A program made the translations under genes and the position numbers. From the NCBI GenBank assembly GCA_947629635.1, contig CANREO010000004.1, positions 1 through 33,449 on the forward strand: a stretch of 33,449 bases of DNA, read 5' to 3'. Of the stretch, positions 7,069-14,215 are shown in pieces. The stretch comes from an uncultured Clostridia bacterium. Lineage in GTDB: Bacteria; Bacillota; Clostridia; Christensenellales; CAG-917. Every line of letters begins with the position of its first letter. Position 1 is the first letter of the stretch. Under the pieces are notes generated by a model. The model made no database searches and was not told where the DNA came from. It was given only the letters and a program-made list of their open reading frames with translations.

Positions 7069-7991
7069 TATATTTTAGGTATAGATGCAAGTTGTTTCTT
7101 GGCGTTATTTACTGCGGAGCGCATAATGAATCCCGAGTAAGAGCCGTTGCGTAGGTAACAATTTATTTCTTGAAAAAGGGAGTAAAATGCACATTTGAGG
7201 TCGCATTTTGAGGAAACCGGATATTTAGCCTTATACGTTTCGTACAATTTGAACGCGTTGCCCGTCAGATTGAAAAGTTGAAAAAGTTCATATTCTCTGT
7301 CGGCGTACATCGAGTCCAGAGGATCTATGAATCCTACGAATTCAAACGGCTTTTTTGTCATGATATTCATCACGTTTACGTCGCCATGTATTAGACATGC
7401 CTCCTTCACTTCGTCGCTGAATATATAATCGTAATTTGTCCACAACGTTTTCGCCGTAGTATAGATATATTTTTTAAGATGGCCCTGCGTATACAGTTCT
7501 TCTGCGGATTGCATTATTTTTTGCGCATACGGAAAATAAAAATCTTGCCATGAATCATATTGAGGGTTCGATATGTTGCCGAATTTCGGAGAGGTATGGC
7601 TGTGCAACCGAACGAGCGCGTCGCAGACCGCGTTAGCAAAGCGCTGTTTTTGTTTGCGAGGTTTGAAAAGAAAAGCAAAGTTTGTGAAAGAATCGTGCCC
7701 TTCGAGAAGTTCCATGCCCAAACAATCTACGGGCGCTCCTTCTCTCTTAAGGCGTACAAAATATACTTCGGGGATTTTGGCCGGGCAATATTCGCGTAAA
7801 ATTTTGAGTTCTGTCGCCTCATTCTCGCACATGCCGTCGCGCAAAAACGCTTTGACTACCAACGTGTTTTCTTCAACTTTGACCTTGAATGCACGTCCGA
7901 ATGAGCCGCCGCCGAGATATTTGACACGGCGCGGAGCTTTGCCGTATTGGGTCGCAACAATAGCGGCAATTTGGGCTTTATTCACTTTCAT
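7041..7991 (-). CDS. APH / fructosamine-kinase-fold phosphotransferase, substrate unknown
   Basis: A protein of 316 residues with the aminoglycoside-phosphotransferase-like kinase fold. The glycine loop GGGSFGRAFKV lies near residues 27-37, TLVVKAF has the ATP-binding lysine, LLEGHD is the hinge, the catalytic loop is LIHGDVNVMNIM (His202, Asp204) and the metal-binding motif is FIDPLD (Asp223). Relatives phosphorylate sugars, fructosamines, choline or antibiotics; nothing here singles out a substrate, and a resistance role should not be assumed. The start is supported by GAGGA six bases upstream. It lies between the XRE module and glgA, facing away from glgA. Its 3' end overlaps the XRE gene by 28 bp on the opposite strand. 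Confidence 0.8.
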   Translation of the reverse strand: MKVNKAQIAAIVATQYGKAPRRVKYLGGGSFGRAFKVKVEENTLVVKAFLRDGMCENEATELKILREYCPAKIPEVYFVRLKREGAPVDCLGMELLEGHDSFTNFAFLFKPRKQKQRFANAVCDALVRLHSHTSPKFGNISNPQYDSWQDFYFPYAQKIMQSAEELYTQGHLKKYIYTTAKTLWTNYDYIFSDEVKEACLIHGDVNVMNIMTKKPFEFVGFIDPLDSMYADREYELFQLFNLTGNAFKLYETYKAKYPVSSKCDLKCAFYSLFQEINCYLRNGSYSGFIMRSAVNNAKKQLASIPKIYQISDLPNR

Positions 7992-8057
7992 AAGCGTCCT
8001 CGCAATTATTTATTGCGCAATAGTTTATTTTTTTACGCGCGACATAATCGTATTTGA

Positions 8058-8086
8058 ATGATATCATGACGGCGGTCGACAGTCAA
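8058..8086 (-). promoter_or_regulatory. Predicted promoter of the APH-fold kinase gene
   Basis: On the minus strand: -35 TTGACT (8086-8081), 17-bp spacer ending in an extended TGA, -10 TATCAT (8063-8058). The predicted start is near 8051, leaving a leader of about 60 nt. Confidence 0.55.
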
Positions 8087-8187
8087 TACGGCCAGTGTCT
8101 CCGTCCATCAAGCATTGAGAAAAAAAGCATTTTCATAATATTTTGCGGCCAATCGAAAATCTTATGTTATACAATTAAATTTGGGTG

Positions 8188-8215
8188 TTGAAAATATAAT
8201 AAAAAACTTTATAAT
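8188..8215 (+). promoter_or_regulatory. Predicted promoter of glgA
   Basis: -35 TTGAAA (8188-8193), 16-bp A/T-rich spacer, consensus -10 TATAAT (8210-8215). The predicted start is near 8222, a leader of about 39 nt with AGAGGTG before the ATG. glgA thus seems to be transcribed separately from glgBCD. Confidence 0.6.
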
Positions 8216-8260
8216 AGAAGTATAGCATCGAGGCGTAAACCAATTTATAGAGGTGAAAAT

Positions 8261-9685
8261 ATGAAGATTTTATTTGTGGCGTCAGAAGCGGCGCCGTTTG
8301 TGAGGTCGGGCGGACTCGGCGACGTTGCAGGCGCGTTGCCAAAGGCGTTGTGCAAACTCGGACATGATTGTCGAGTCATTATCCCCTATTATAAAGAAGA
8401 GATAGGCGACATGTATCGCAACAGTTTTCATTTTCTTTCCTCCACTTATGTAGATCTCAGTTGGCGCAGGCAGTATTGCGGCATATATGAGATGAATTAC
8501 GACGGGGTGAAATATTATTTCATTGACAATGAGTATTACTTCAAGCGAAAAGGGCTGTACGGGCACTTCGACGACGCAGAACGATTCGCGTTTTTTTCCA
8601 AAGCTGTTTTGGAAGCGTTGCCGCTTATTGACTTTTATCCCGACATTTTGCATGCCAACGATTGGCATACGGCGTTGACGCCCGTGTTTTTGGATGTTTT
8701 CTATCGTTTTTCGGAGGAATATCAGCACATAAAGACCGTATTTACAATTCACAATATAGAGTTCCAAGGCAAATACGGCGAGGCGTTGATAGGCGATATA
8801 TTGGGGTTGCCGAGTTGGGCTAATTCGCTTGTGATGATGGGGGATTGCCTCAACTTTATGAAGGGCGGCATAGAGACTTCGAACGCTGTGACTACCGTCA
8901 GCGAAACGTACGCGGGCGAAATTTTGGATCCGTTTTATTCATACGGGTTGGAAAGCATTTTGTCAGAGCGCAGATATAAGTTGCACGGAGTAGTGAACGG
9001 TATTGACCAGACGGTTTACGATCCTCGCAAGGATGAGAGGCTGTTTGAGAAATATTCGCTTAAAGATTACGTTTCAAAAAAAGCTGCGAACAAGCGAGCT
9101 TTGCTTGAGATGATAAATTTGCCCTATGACGCAAACCGTCCGTTGATCACAATGGTTAGCCGCCTCACCGAGCAAAAGGGGCTCGATCTCGTGGCGACGG
9201 TGATTGACGACATAATGCGCGCCGACGTGCAGGTAATTGTGCTCGGCACGGGCGATTGGAAATACGAAAATATGCTCAAGGCCGTAGAAAACAGATATCC
9301 GAATAAATTTCGAGCCATCCTCGCTTTTTCGGGCGATCTTGCGAGCAAGCTTTACGGAGCCGGCGATATTTTCCTGATGCCGTCCAAATTCGAGCCTTGC
9401 GGATTGAGTCAACTCATCGCCATGCGTTACGGGTCCGTGCCCGTTGTGCGCGAGACGGGTGGGCTGAAAGATACGGTGCCCGCATTCAATCCCGAGACCG
9501 GTGAGGGCAGAGGATTCACCTTTAAGACCTACAATGCGTACGATATGCTTGACGCCGTTTGGAGAGCATACGCATGTTATTACGACAAGAATAATTGGAA
9601 CAAGGTGATAAAAAACGGCATGAAGTCGGACTTCGGCTGGGAAGTAAGCGCAAAGAAATATGAAGAGATCTACAAAAATCTTTGA
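8261..9685 (+). CDS. glgA: Glycogen synthase (ADP-glucose type)
   Basis: GlgA (474 residues, usual length) transfers glucose from ADP-glucose to the non-reducing end of growing glycogen. It is a GT5 family, GT-B fold enzyme. The N-terminal domain begins MKILFVASEAAPFVRSGGLG, and DILHANDWHTAL near residue 128 and VFTIHNIEFQG are typical. The C-terminal nucleotide-binding domain has MVSRLTEQKGLDLV and the signature FLMPSKFEPCGLSQLIAMRYG with its catalytic Glu. The N-terminal KxGGL motif reads RSGGL here, an Arg in place of the ADP-glucose-contacting Lys, a conservative change. It has its own promoter and AGAGGTG before the ATG. Confidence 0.96.
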   Translation: MKILFVASEAAPFVRSGGLGDVAGALPKALCKLGHDCRVIIPYYKEEIGDMYRNSFHFLSSTYVDLSWRRQYCGIYEMNYDGVKYYFIDNEYYFKRKGLYGHFDDAERFAFFSKAVLEALPLIDFYPDILHANDWHTALTPVFLDVFYRFSEEYQHIKTVFTIHNIEFQGKYGEALIGDILGLPSWANSLVMMGDCLNFMKGGIETSNAVTTVSETYAGEILDPFYSYGLESILSERRYKLHGVVNGIDQTVYDPRKDERLFEKYSLKDYVSKKAANKRALLEMINLPYDANRPLITMVSRLTEQKGLDLVATVIDDIMRADVQVIVLGTGDWKYENMLKAVENRYPNKFRAILAFSGDLASKLYGAGDIFLMPSKFEPCGLSQLIAMRYGSVPVVRETGGLKDTVPAFNPETGEGRGFTFKTYNAYDMLDAVWRAYACYYDKNNWNKVIKNGMKSDFGWEVSAKKYEEIYKNL

Positions 9686-9709
9686 CATAAAAGTTGCAAA
9701 TTTGTCAAA
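9681..9709. other. Inverted repeat at the end of glgA
   Basis: TTTGACA (9681-9687) and TGTCAAA (9703-9709) are perfect 7-bp arms around a 15-base loop. The left arm includes the glgA stop codon. There is no U-tract, so termination is uncertain. The loop region contains TTGCAAATT, a 9-mer also found before the glgB promoter. Confidence 0.35.
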
Positions 9710-9724
9710 ATCCCCCATAGGATG

Positions 9725-9753
9725 TTGACATCTATTCAATATAAAAGTAAAAT
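9725..9753 (+). promoter_or_regulatory. Predicted upstream promoter (P1) of glgP
   Basis: Consensus -35 TTGACA (9725-9730), 17-bp spacer, -10 TAAAAT (9748-9753); predicted start near 9760, 84 nt before the glgP ATG. Confidence 0.6.
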
Positions 9754-9766
9754 AAATAACGTCGTC

Positions 9767-9789
9767 TTATAATATGTTACATATTATAA
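9767..9789. promoter_or_regulatory. Perfect 10-bp-arm palindrome between the two glgP promoters
   Basis: TTATAATATG (9767-9776) and CATATTATAA (9780-9789) are exact reverse complements around TTA. The site starts a few bases after the P1 start and covers the -35 region of P2, a good place for a repressor. It could also form a hairpin in the P1 leader. Function is inferred from position only. Confidence 0.5.
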
Positions 9790-9806
9790 AAGTGAATTGA
9801 TATAAT
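9777..9806 (+). promoter_or_regulatory. Predicted downstream promoter (P2) of glgP
   Basis: -35-like TTACAT (9777-9782), 18-bp spacer ending in an extended TGA, consensus -10 TATAAT (9801-9806); predicted start near 9813, about 31 nt before the glgP ATG. The -35 is weak and the extended -10 would have to compensate. Confidence 0.45.
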
Positions 9807-9843
9807 GCTTTCGTCCGGGGGAAGCGGAAGGAAGGATGGTAAA

Positions 9844-12273
9844 ATGAAATATAACGTCACTGCTAAGGAATTTGCCGCACAGGTCACTTCCACGCTTGCT
9901 AGATATTTTGGTGTAAAGCCGGAGGACGCCAGCAAGGCCCAAATATATCGCGCAACATGTATTTGCGTGAGAGATATCCTCACACAAACGCGCGTAAACT
10001 TCAAAAAGCAAGTTCATGAAAAAAACGCCAAGCAGATATACTATATGTCCATGGAGTTTTTGCTTGGAAGATCGCTTAAAAATCATCTTTTCAATATGGG
10101 TATCCTCGACGAAGTTACGCATGCGGTTGAAAGTTTCGGCGTCAAAATGGAGGATATTTATGAGTTCGAACCCGACGCCGGGCTCGGCAACGGTGGACTC
10201 GGCAGGTTGGCGGCCGCATATATGGACGCGCTCACTTCTCGCGGTTATGCCGCAAGCGGATTTTCAATACTTTATGACTACGGTCTCTTCAAACAGATCA
10301 TAGTTGACGGGTGGCAACTAGAACAGCCCGACGATTGGCTTAAAATGGGTGATGTATGGCTTGCTCCGCGAATGGAAGAGGTTTATCAAGTGCGTTTCGG
10401 CGGCGTCGTCGATCAAATCTGGGAAGACGGCAAACTTACCGTAAATATGCGCGATTGCACGGTCGTCAACGCAGTGCCGTACGATATGAATATCAGCGGA
10501 TACGATACGCAGACGGTCAATCGTATAAGATTTTGGCATTCCGAGGCGCCGCAGGACTTCGATATCCACATGTTCAGCCGCGGCGAGTACGTAAAAGCAA
10601 GCGCGGCAAAAGCTATGGCGGAATCCATAAACAAGGTGTTGTACCCGGCGGACGACCACATCGAGGGGAAATCTTTGAGGCTCAAGCAACAATATTTCTT
10701 CGTATCTGCGTCCATACAGAGCATTCTGCGCCGTCATCTCAAGACAAATCCGACGTTGGACAATCTTGCGGATTGCGTGGCTATCCATATCAACGACACG
10801 CATCCCACGCTGTGCATCCCCGAATTGATGCGTCTTCTTTTGGACGAATACGGTTACGGTTGGGACGAGGCATGGAAAATTACCAAGGAAACGATTTCCT
10901 ATACAAATCACACGGTCATGGCGGAAGCTTTGGAAAAGTGGCCGCAAGATTTATTCCAGAGTTTGCTTCCGCGCATTTTCCAGATCGTGCACGAAATAAA
11001 TCAGCGCTTCTGCGACGAACTTTGGAAATTCTATCCCAACAATTGGGATATAGTTTCGCACAACGCGATTTTATCCAACGGTCAGGTGAAAATGGCAAAT
11101 CTTTGTCTTGCCACTTCGCATACGATCAACGGCGTCAGCGCGTTGCATAGCGATATACTCAAATACGATGTCTTTGCGGATTATTATCGCATGCATCCCG
11201 AAAAATTTACAAATGTTACAAACGGCATTACTCATCGCCGTTGGGTATGTCAGGCGAATCCCGGATTGGCTAAATTGATCACCGAGCTGATAGGAGATAG
11301 TTGGATCAAGGATGCGGATCGCTTGGAGGATCTGCAAAAATATATGGGCGATAAGCGCGTGCTCGAAAGACTTGGCGAAATCAAACTCGAAAATAAAAAG
11401 GCGCTTGCGAAATATATTCTCGAGCACAATAATGTGCAAATCGATCCAAACAGCATTTTCGACGTACAAGTCAAGCGGTTGCATGAATATAAGAGGCAAT
11501 TGCTGAACGCATTGCACATATTGGATTTGTATCTGAGACTTAAGGACAATCCCAACCTCGACATACAGCCCCGTACTTTTATCTTCGGCGCAAAGGCGGC
11601 GAGCGCGTACTACATGGCGAAGCAAATAATTCGCTTCATTTGCACGCTGGGCGACGTCATAAACAACGATCCCGACATTAACGGCAAGATAAAAGTAGTA
11701 TTTTTGGAAAATTATCGCGTGACGCTTGCCGAAGTCATCATGCCCGCGGCAGAAGTAAGCGAGCAGATCTCTCTCGCCGGCAAAGAGGCCAGCGGCACGG
11801 GCAATATGAAGTTTATGATAAACGGCGCCTTGACTATAGGCACGCTTGACGGCGCTAATGTCGAGATACACCAAAATGTCGGCGACGGAAATATGTTTCT
11901 TTTCGGCATGCTTTCCGAGGAAGTAAATAATCTTTGGAAGAGCGGCTACAATCCTTCGCATTATTATCAGACCAATCCTCGCATCAAGCGGCTCGTAGAC
12001 GCACTTCGTCGCGGTTTGGGCGGCATCTCGTTCGGAGAAATAGCGGACTCTTTGACGATAGGCAGGGGCGGACAACCCGACGGCTATATGGTTCTGGCGG
12101 ATTTTGACAGTTATTGCGCTGCGCAGGAGAGAGTGAACGCCACTTATTCGGATCCTCAAACTTGGAACAGAATGTCTCTCATAAATATTGCAAAAGCGGG
12201 ATTCTTTGCGGCGGACAGAGCCGTAGAGGAATACGCGCAACGCATATGGGGGCTGAAGCCTATACTCAAATAA
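9844..12273 (+). CDS. glgP: Glycogen/maltodextrin phosphorylase
   Basis: GlgP (809 residues, normal for the GT35 family) releases glucose-1-phosphate from the non-reducing ends of glycogen or maltodextrin using phosphate and pyridoxal phosphate. The N-terminal part has YYMSMEFLLGRSL and EPDAGLGNGGLGRLAAAYMDA. The cofactor-binding signature EASGTGNMKFMINGALTIGT carries the Schiff-base lysine, Lys656 by this start. An in-frame ATG 39 bases upstream exists, but ATG 9844 is preferred because AAGGAAGG lies just before it and the protein then begins at the usual family position. Two promoter candidates and a palindrome lie upstream. The GH13 gene follows after 16 bases, so they are probably co-transcribed. 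Confidence 0.96.
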   Translation: MKYNVTAKEFAAQVTSTLARYFGVKPEDASKAQIYRATCICVRDILTQTRVNFKKQVHEKNAKQIYYMSMEFLLGRSLKNHLFNMGILDEVTHAVESFGVKMEDIYEFEPDAGLGNGGLGRLAAAYMDALTSRGYAASGFSILYDYGLFKQIIVDGWQLEQPDDWLKMGDVWLAPRMEEVYQVRFGGVVDQIWEDGKLTVNMRDCTVVNAVPYDMNISGYDTQTVNRIRFWHSEAPQDFDIHMFSRGEYVKASAAKAMAESINKVLYPADDHIEGKSLRLKQQYFFVSASIQSILRRHLKTNPTLDNLADCVAIHINDTHPTLCIPELMRLLLDEYGYGWDEAWKITKETISYTNHTVMAEALEKWPQDLFQSLLPRIFQIVHEINQRFCDELWKFYPNNWDIVSHNAILSNGQVKMANLCLATSHTINGVSALHSDILKYDVFADYYRMHPEKFTNVTNGITHRRWVCQANPGLAKLITELIGDSWIKDADRLEDLQKYMGDKRVLERLGEIKLENKKALAKYILEHNNVQIDPNSIFDVQVKRLHEYKRQLLNALHILDLYLRLKDNPNLDIQPRTFIFGAKAASAYYMAKQIIRFICTLGDVINNDPDINGKIKVVFLENYRVTLAEVIMPAAEVSEQISLAGKEASGTGNMKFMINGALTIGTLDGANVEIHQNVGDGNMFLFGMLSEEVNNLWKSGYNPSHYYQTNPRIKRLVDALRRGLGGISFGEIADSLTIGRGGQPDGYMVLADFDSYCAAQERVNATYSDPQTWNRMSLINIAKAGFFAADRAVEEYAQRIWGLKPILK

Positions 12274-12289
12274 AGTTGATCAGGTCGCT

Positions 12290-14107
12290 ATGTACAATCC
12301 ATTGTTGCACAAACGCCCATATGGCGCGACTGCGGTAGGCGTGCAGACGCACATCACTTTCCCTCTCGACCCGACGCTTGGCGTCAAGAGGGTTTTTTGC
12401 ATTTTCAGAAAAATATACGAAGAAAATGGCGAGCCTTTTTCGTTGGAGCTCAATAAGATCGCAAGCGACAATGAGGACGTGTTTGAATTGACGTTTGCTT
12501 TGAGCGAGGCGGGCATATATATGTATCGTTTCGAGGGCGAATTGGAAGACGGGACTTTTGCATTTTTCGGGAGAAGTGACGACGGTACGGCCGTACGCGG
12601 CGATTGGTTGCCGGAATGGCAGTTGACTGTATCAAAATATGCATATAAAACCCCTGATTGGGCAAAAAACGGCGTGACATATCAAATATTCGCAGATAGA
12701 TTTTGTAAGGTGGGCGAAAGGCCGTTCAATAAGCGAGGAAGGGTGCATACCTATTGGAACGAGAGGCCCGATATTCAGGAGAGCGGCAAAGATTACAGAG
12801 CGGACGATTTTTTCGGAGGCAACATTAAGGGAATAATTTCCAGATTGGATTATTTGAGTTCGTTAGGCGTGACTTTGATATATCTATCGCCTATATTCGA
12901 ATCATCTTCTAATCACCGCTACGACACGGGCGACTATCTGCGCATCGACGAGTTTTTCGGCAGCGAGGAAGAGTTTGACGAGCTTGTCGAAAAAGCAAAA
13001 AAATATGGTATAAGGATAATGCTGGATGGCGTTTTCAACCATACGGGCGCGGACAGTTTATACTTCAACAAGTTTGGCAATTACCCTACGCTCGGCGCGT
13101 ATCAAAGCCCCCGTTCGCCATATTACGATTGGTACTATTTTACCGATTATCCCGACTTTTATCGTTGTTGGTGGGGGAGCACGGTCGTGCCCACCGTCAA
13201 CAAGACCGCTTACGGTTTCAGGCAACTCATACTCGGAAACGACGGCGTGATAGACAAGTGGTCCAAAAAAGGCGTATCGGGCTGGCGCTTAGACGTAGTA
13301 GACGAACTTCCCATAGATTTCACAGATGATCTATGTCAGCGAATACGGCAGGAGGGCGACGATATGCTTATTGTCGGGGAAGTTTGGGAGGACGCTTCCG
13401 TAAAAGTTTCCTATGACAAGTGGCGGCCGTACTTTATGGGGGATCAACTCCATTCGGTGATGAACTATCCCTTCAAAGAGGCAATTATCGATTTAACGTT
13501 GACAAACGATATAGATAAATTCAAAAAAGCGGTCTCGCTGATTTGCGAGCACTATCCCAAGCAGAGTCTCGACGTACTGATGAATTTGGTGGGCAGTCAC
13601 GATACGGTGCGCGCGCTTACAGTTTTGAGCGGCGTTAAGCCGCCGGAAAGTAAGCGCGAACGTGCGGATTTCAAGTTGTCAAAAGAGGAGTATGCGCTTG
13701 CGCGCAAAAGATTGGAATTTGCTTCGGCGCTACAATATCTGTTGCCCGGGGTGCCCTGCATTTATTACGGCGATGAAGCCGGAGTACAGGGGTTTGAGGA
13801 TCCGCTCAACAGAGCCGCTTATCCTTGGGGAAGAGAGGACGAGGAGCTTATAAAACATTACCGCCGACTGGGCGATATGCGCAAGCGATATAAAGAACTT
13901 TTGCAAGGCGAGTTGCATTTCGAACCAGATGAAGCGCTTGTCGTATTCGACCGCCGTTCGCCTTACGGCACGCTCAGAGTCTATGCCAACGCCTCAGACA
14001 AAACGTATGTGCGCGGCTGCGAGGGCGTGGACGCCATGTCGGGCAAAAAAATCAATTCGCGTATAAGAATAACCCCATGTTCCGTCAGGGCAATCGTGCT
14101 CGATTGA
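12290..14107 (+). CDS. GH13 alpha-glucan hydrolase (neopullulanase/cyclomaltodextrinase-like)
   Basis: A cytoplasmic (no signal peptide) glycoside hydrolase of 605 residues. An N-terminal beta domain (1-115) resembles the CBM34-like domain of cyclomaltodextrinases; the barrel starts at WAKNGVTYQIFADRF. The catalytic residues are Asp335 (GWRLDVVDE), Glu364 (VGEVWED) and Asp438 (VGSHDT); LDGVFNHTG and LPGVPCIYYGDEAG are family motifs. It should cut alpha-1,4 (possibly alpha-1,6) bonds in maltodextrins and help GlgP trim branched chains. No strong ribosome binding site is seen, but it starts 16 bases after glgP, so coupling is likely. Exact specificity cannot be read from the sequence. Confidence 0.9.
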   Translation: MYNPLLHKRPYGATAVGVQTHITFPLDPTLGVKRVFCIFRKIYEENGEPFSLELNKIASDNEDVFELTFALSEAGIYMYRFEGELEDGTFAFFGRSDDGTAVRGDWLPEWQLTVSKYAYKTPDWAKNGVTYQIFADRFCKVGERPFNKRGRVHTYWNERPDIQESGKDYRADDFFGGNIKGIISRLDYLSSLGVTLIYLSPIFESSSNHRYDTGDYLRIDEFFGSEEEFDELVEKAKKYGIRIMLDGVFNHTGADSLYFNKFGNYPTLGAYQSPRSPYYDWYYFTDYPDFYRCWWGSTVVPTVNKTAYGFRQLILGNDGVIDKWSKKGVSGWRLDVVDELPIDFTDDLCQRIRQEGDDMLIVGEVWEDASVKVSYDKWRPYFMGDQLHSVMNYPFKEAIIDLTLTNDIDKFKKAVSLICEHYPKQSLDVLMNLVGSHDTVRALTVLSGVKPPESKRERADFKLSKEEYALARKRLEFASALQYLLPGVPCIYYGDEAGVQGFEDPLNRAAYPWGREDEELIKHYRRLGDMRKRYKELLQGELHFEPDEALVVFDRRSPYGTLRVYANASDKTYVRGCEGVDAMSGKKINSRIRITPCSVRAIVLD

Positions 14108-14146
14108 ATGCGGAGGGTTTTCGAATTTTATTCATAGTCTTTTGTC

Positions 14147-14175
14147 TTGCCATATATCTTGATTTCTTTTATAAT
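14147..14175 (+). promoter_or_regulatory. Predicted promoter of the MFS transporter gene
   Basis: -35 TTGCCA (14147-14152), 17-bp spacer, consensus -10 TATAAT (14170-14175), predicted start near 14182, giving a leader of about 34 nt that contains the ribosome binding site AGGAG. Confidence 0.65.
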
Positions 14176-14215
14176 AAGGTAAGAGTATTCAATTCAATAC
14201 AAGCAGGAGAATTTT

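Noticed and set aside
7041..7991. APH-fold gene as an antibiotic resistance gene
   Set aside because: The fold is shared by many sugar, choline and fructosamine kinases; neither the residues seen nor the context points to aminoglycosides.
11071..12240. 389-codon open frame on the minus strand opposite glgP
   Set aside because: It is fully inside glgP, whose protein is intact; no family features or start signals.
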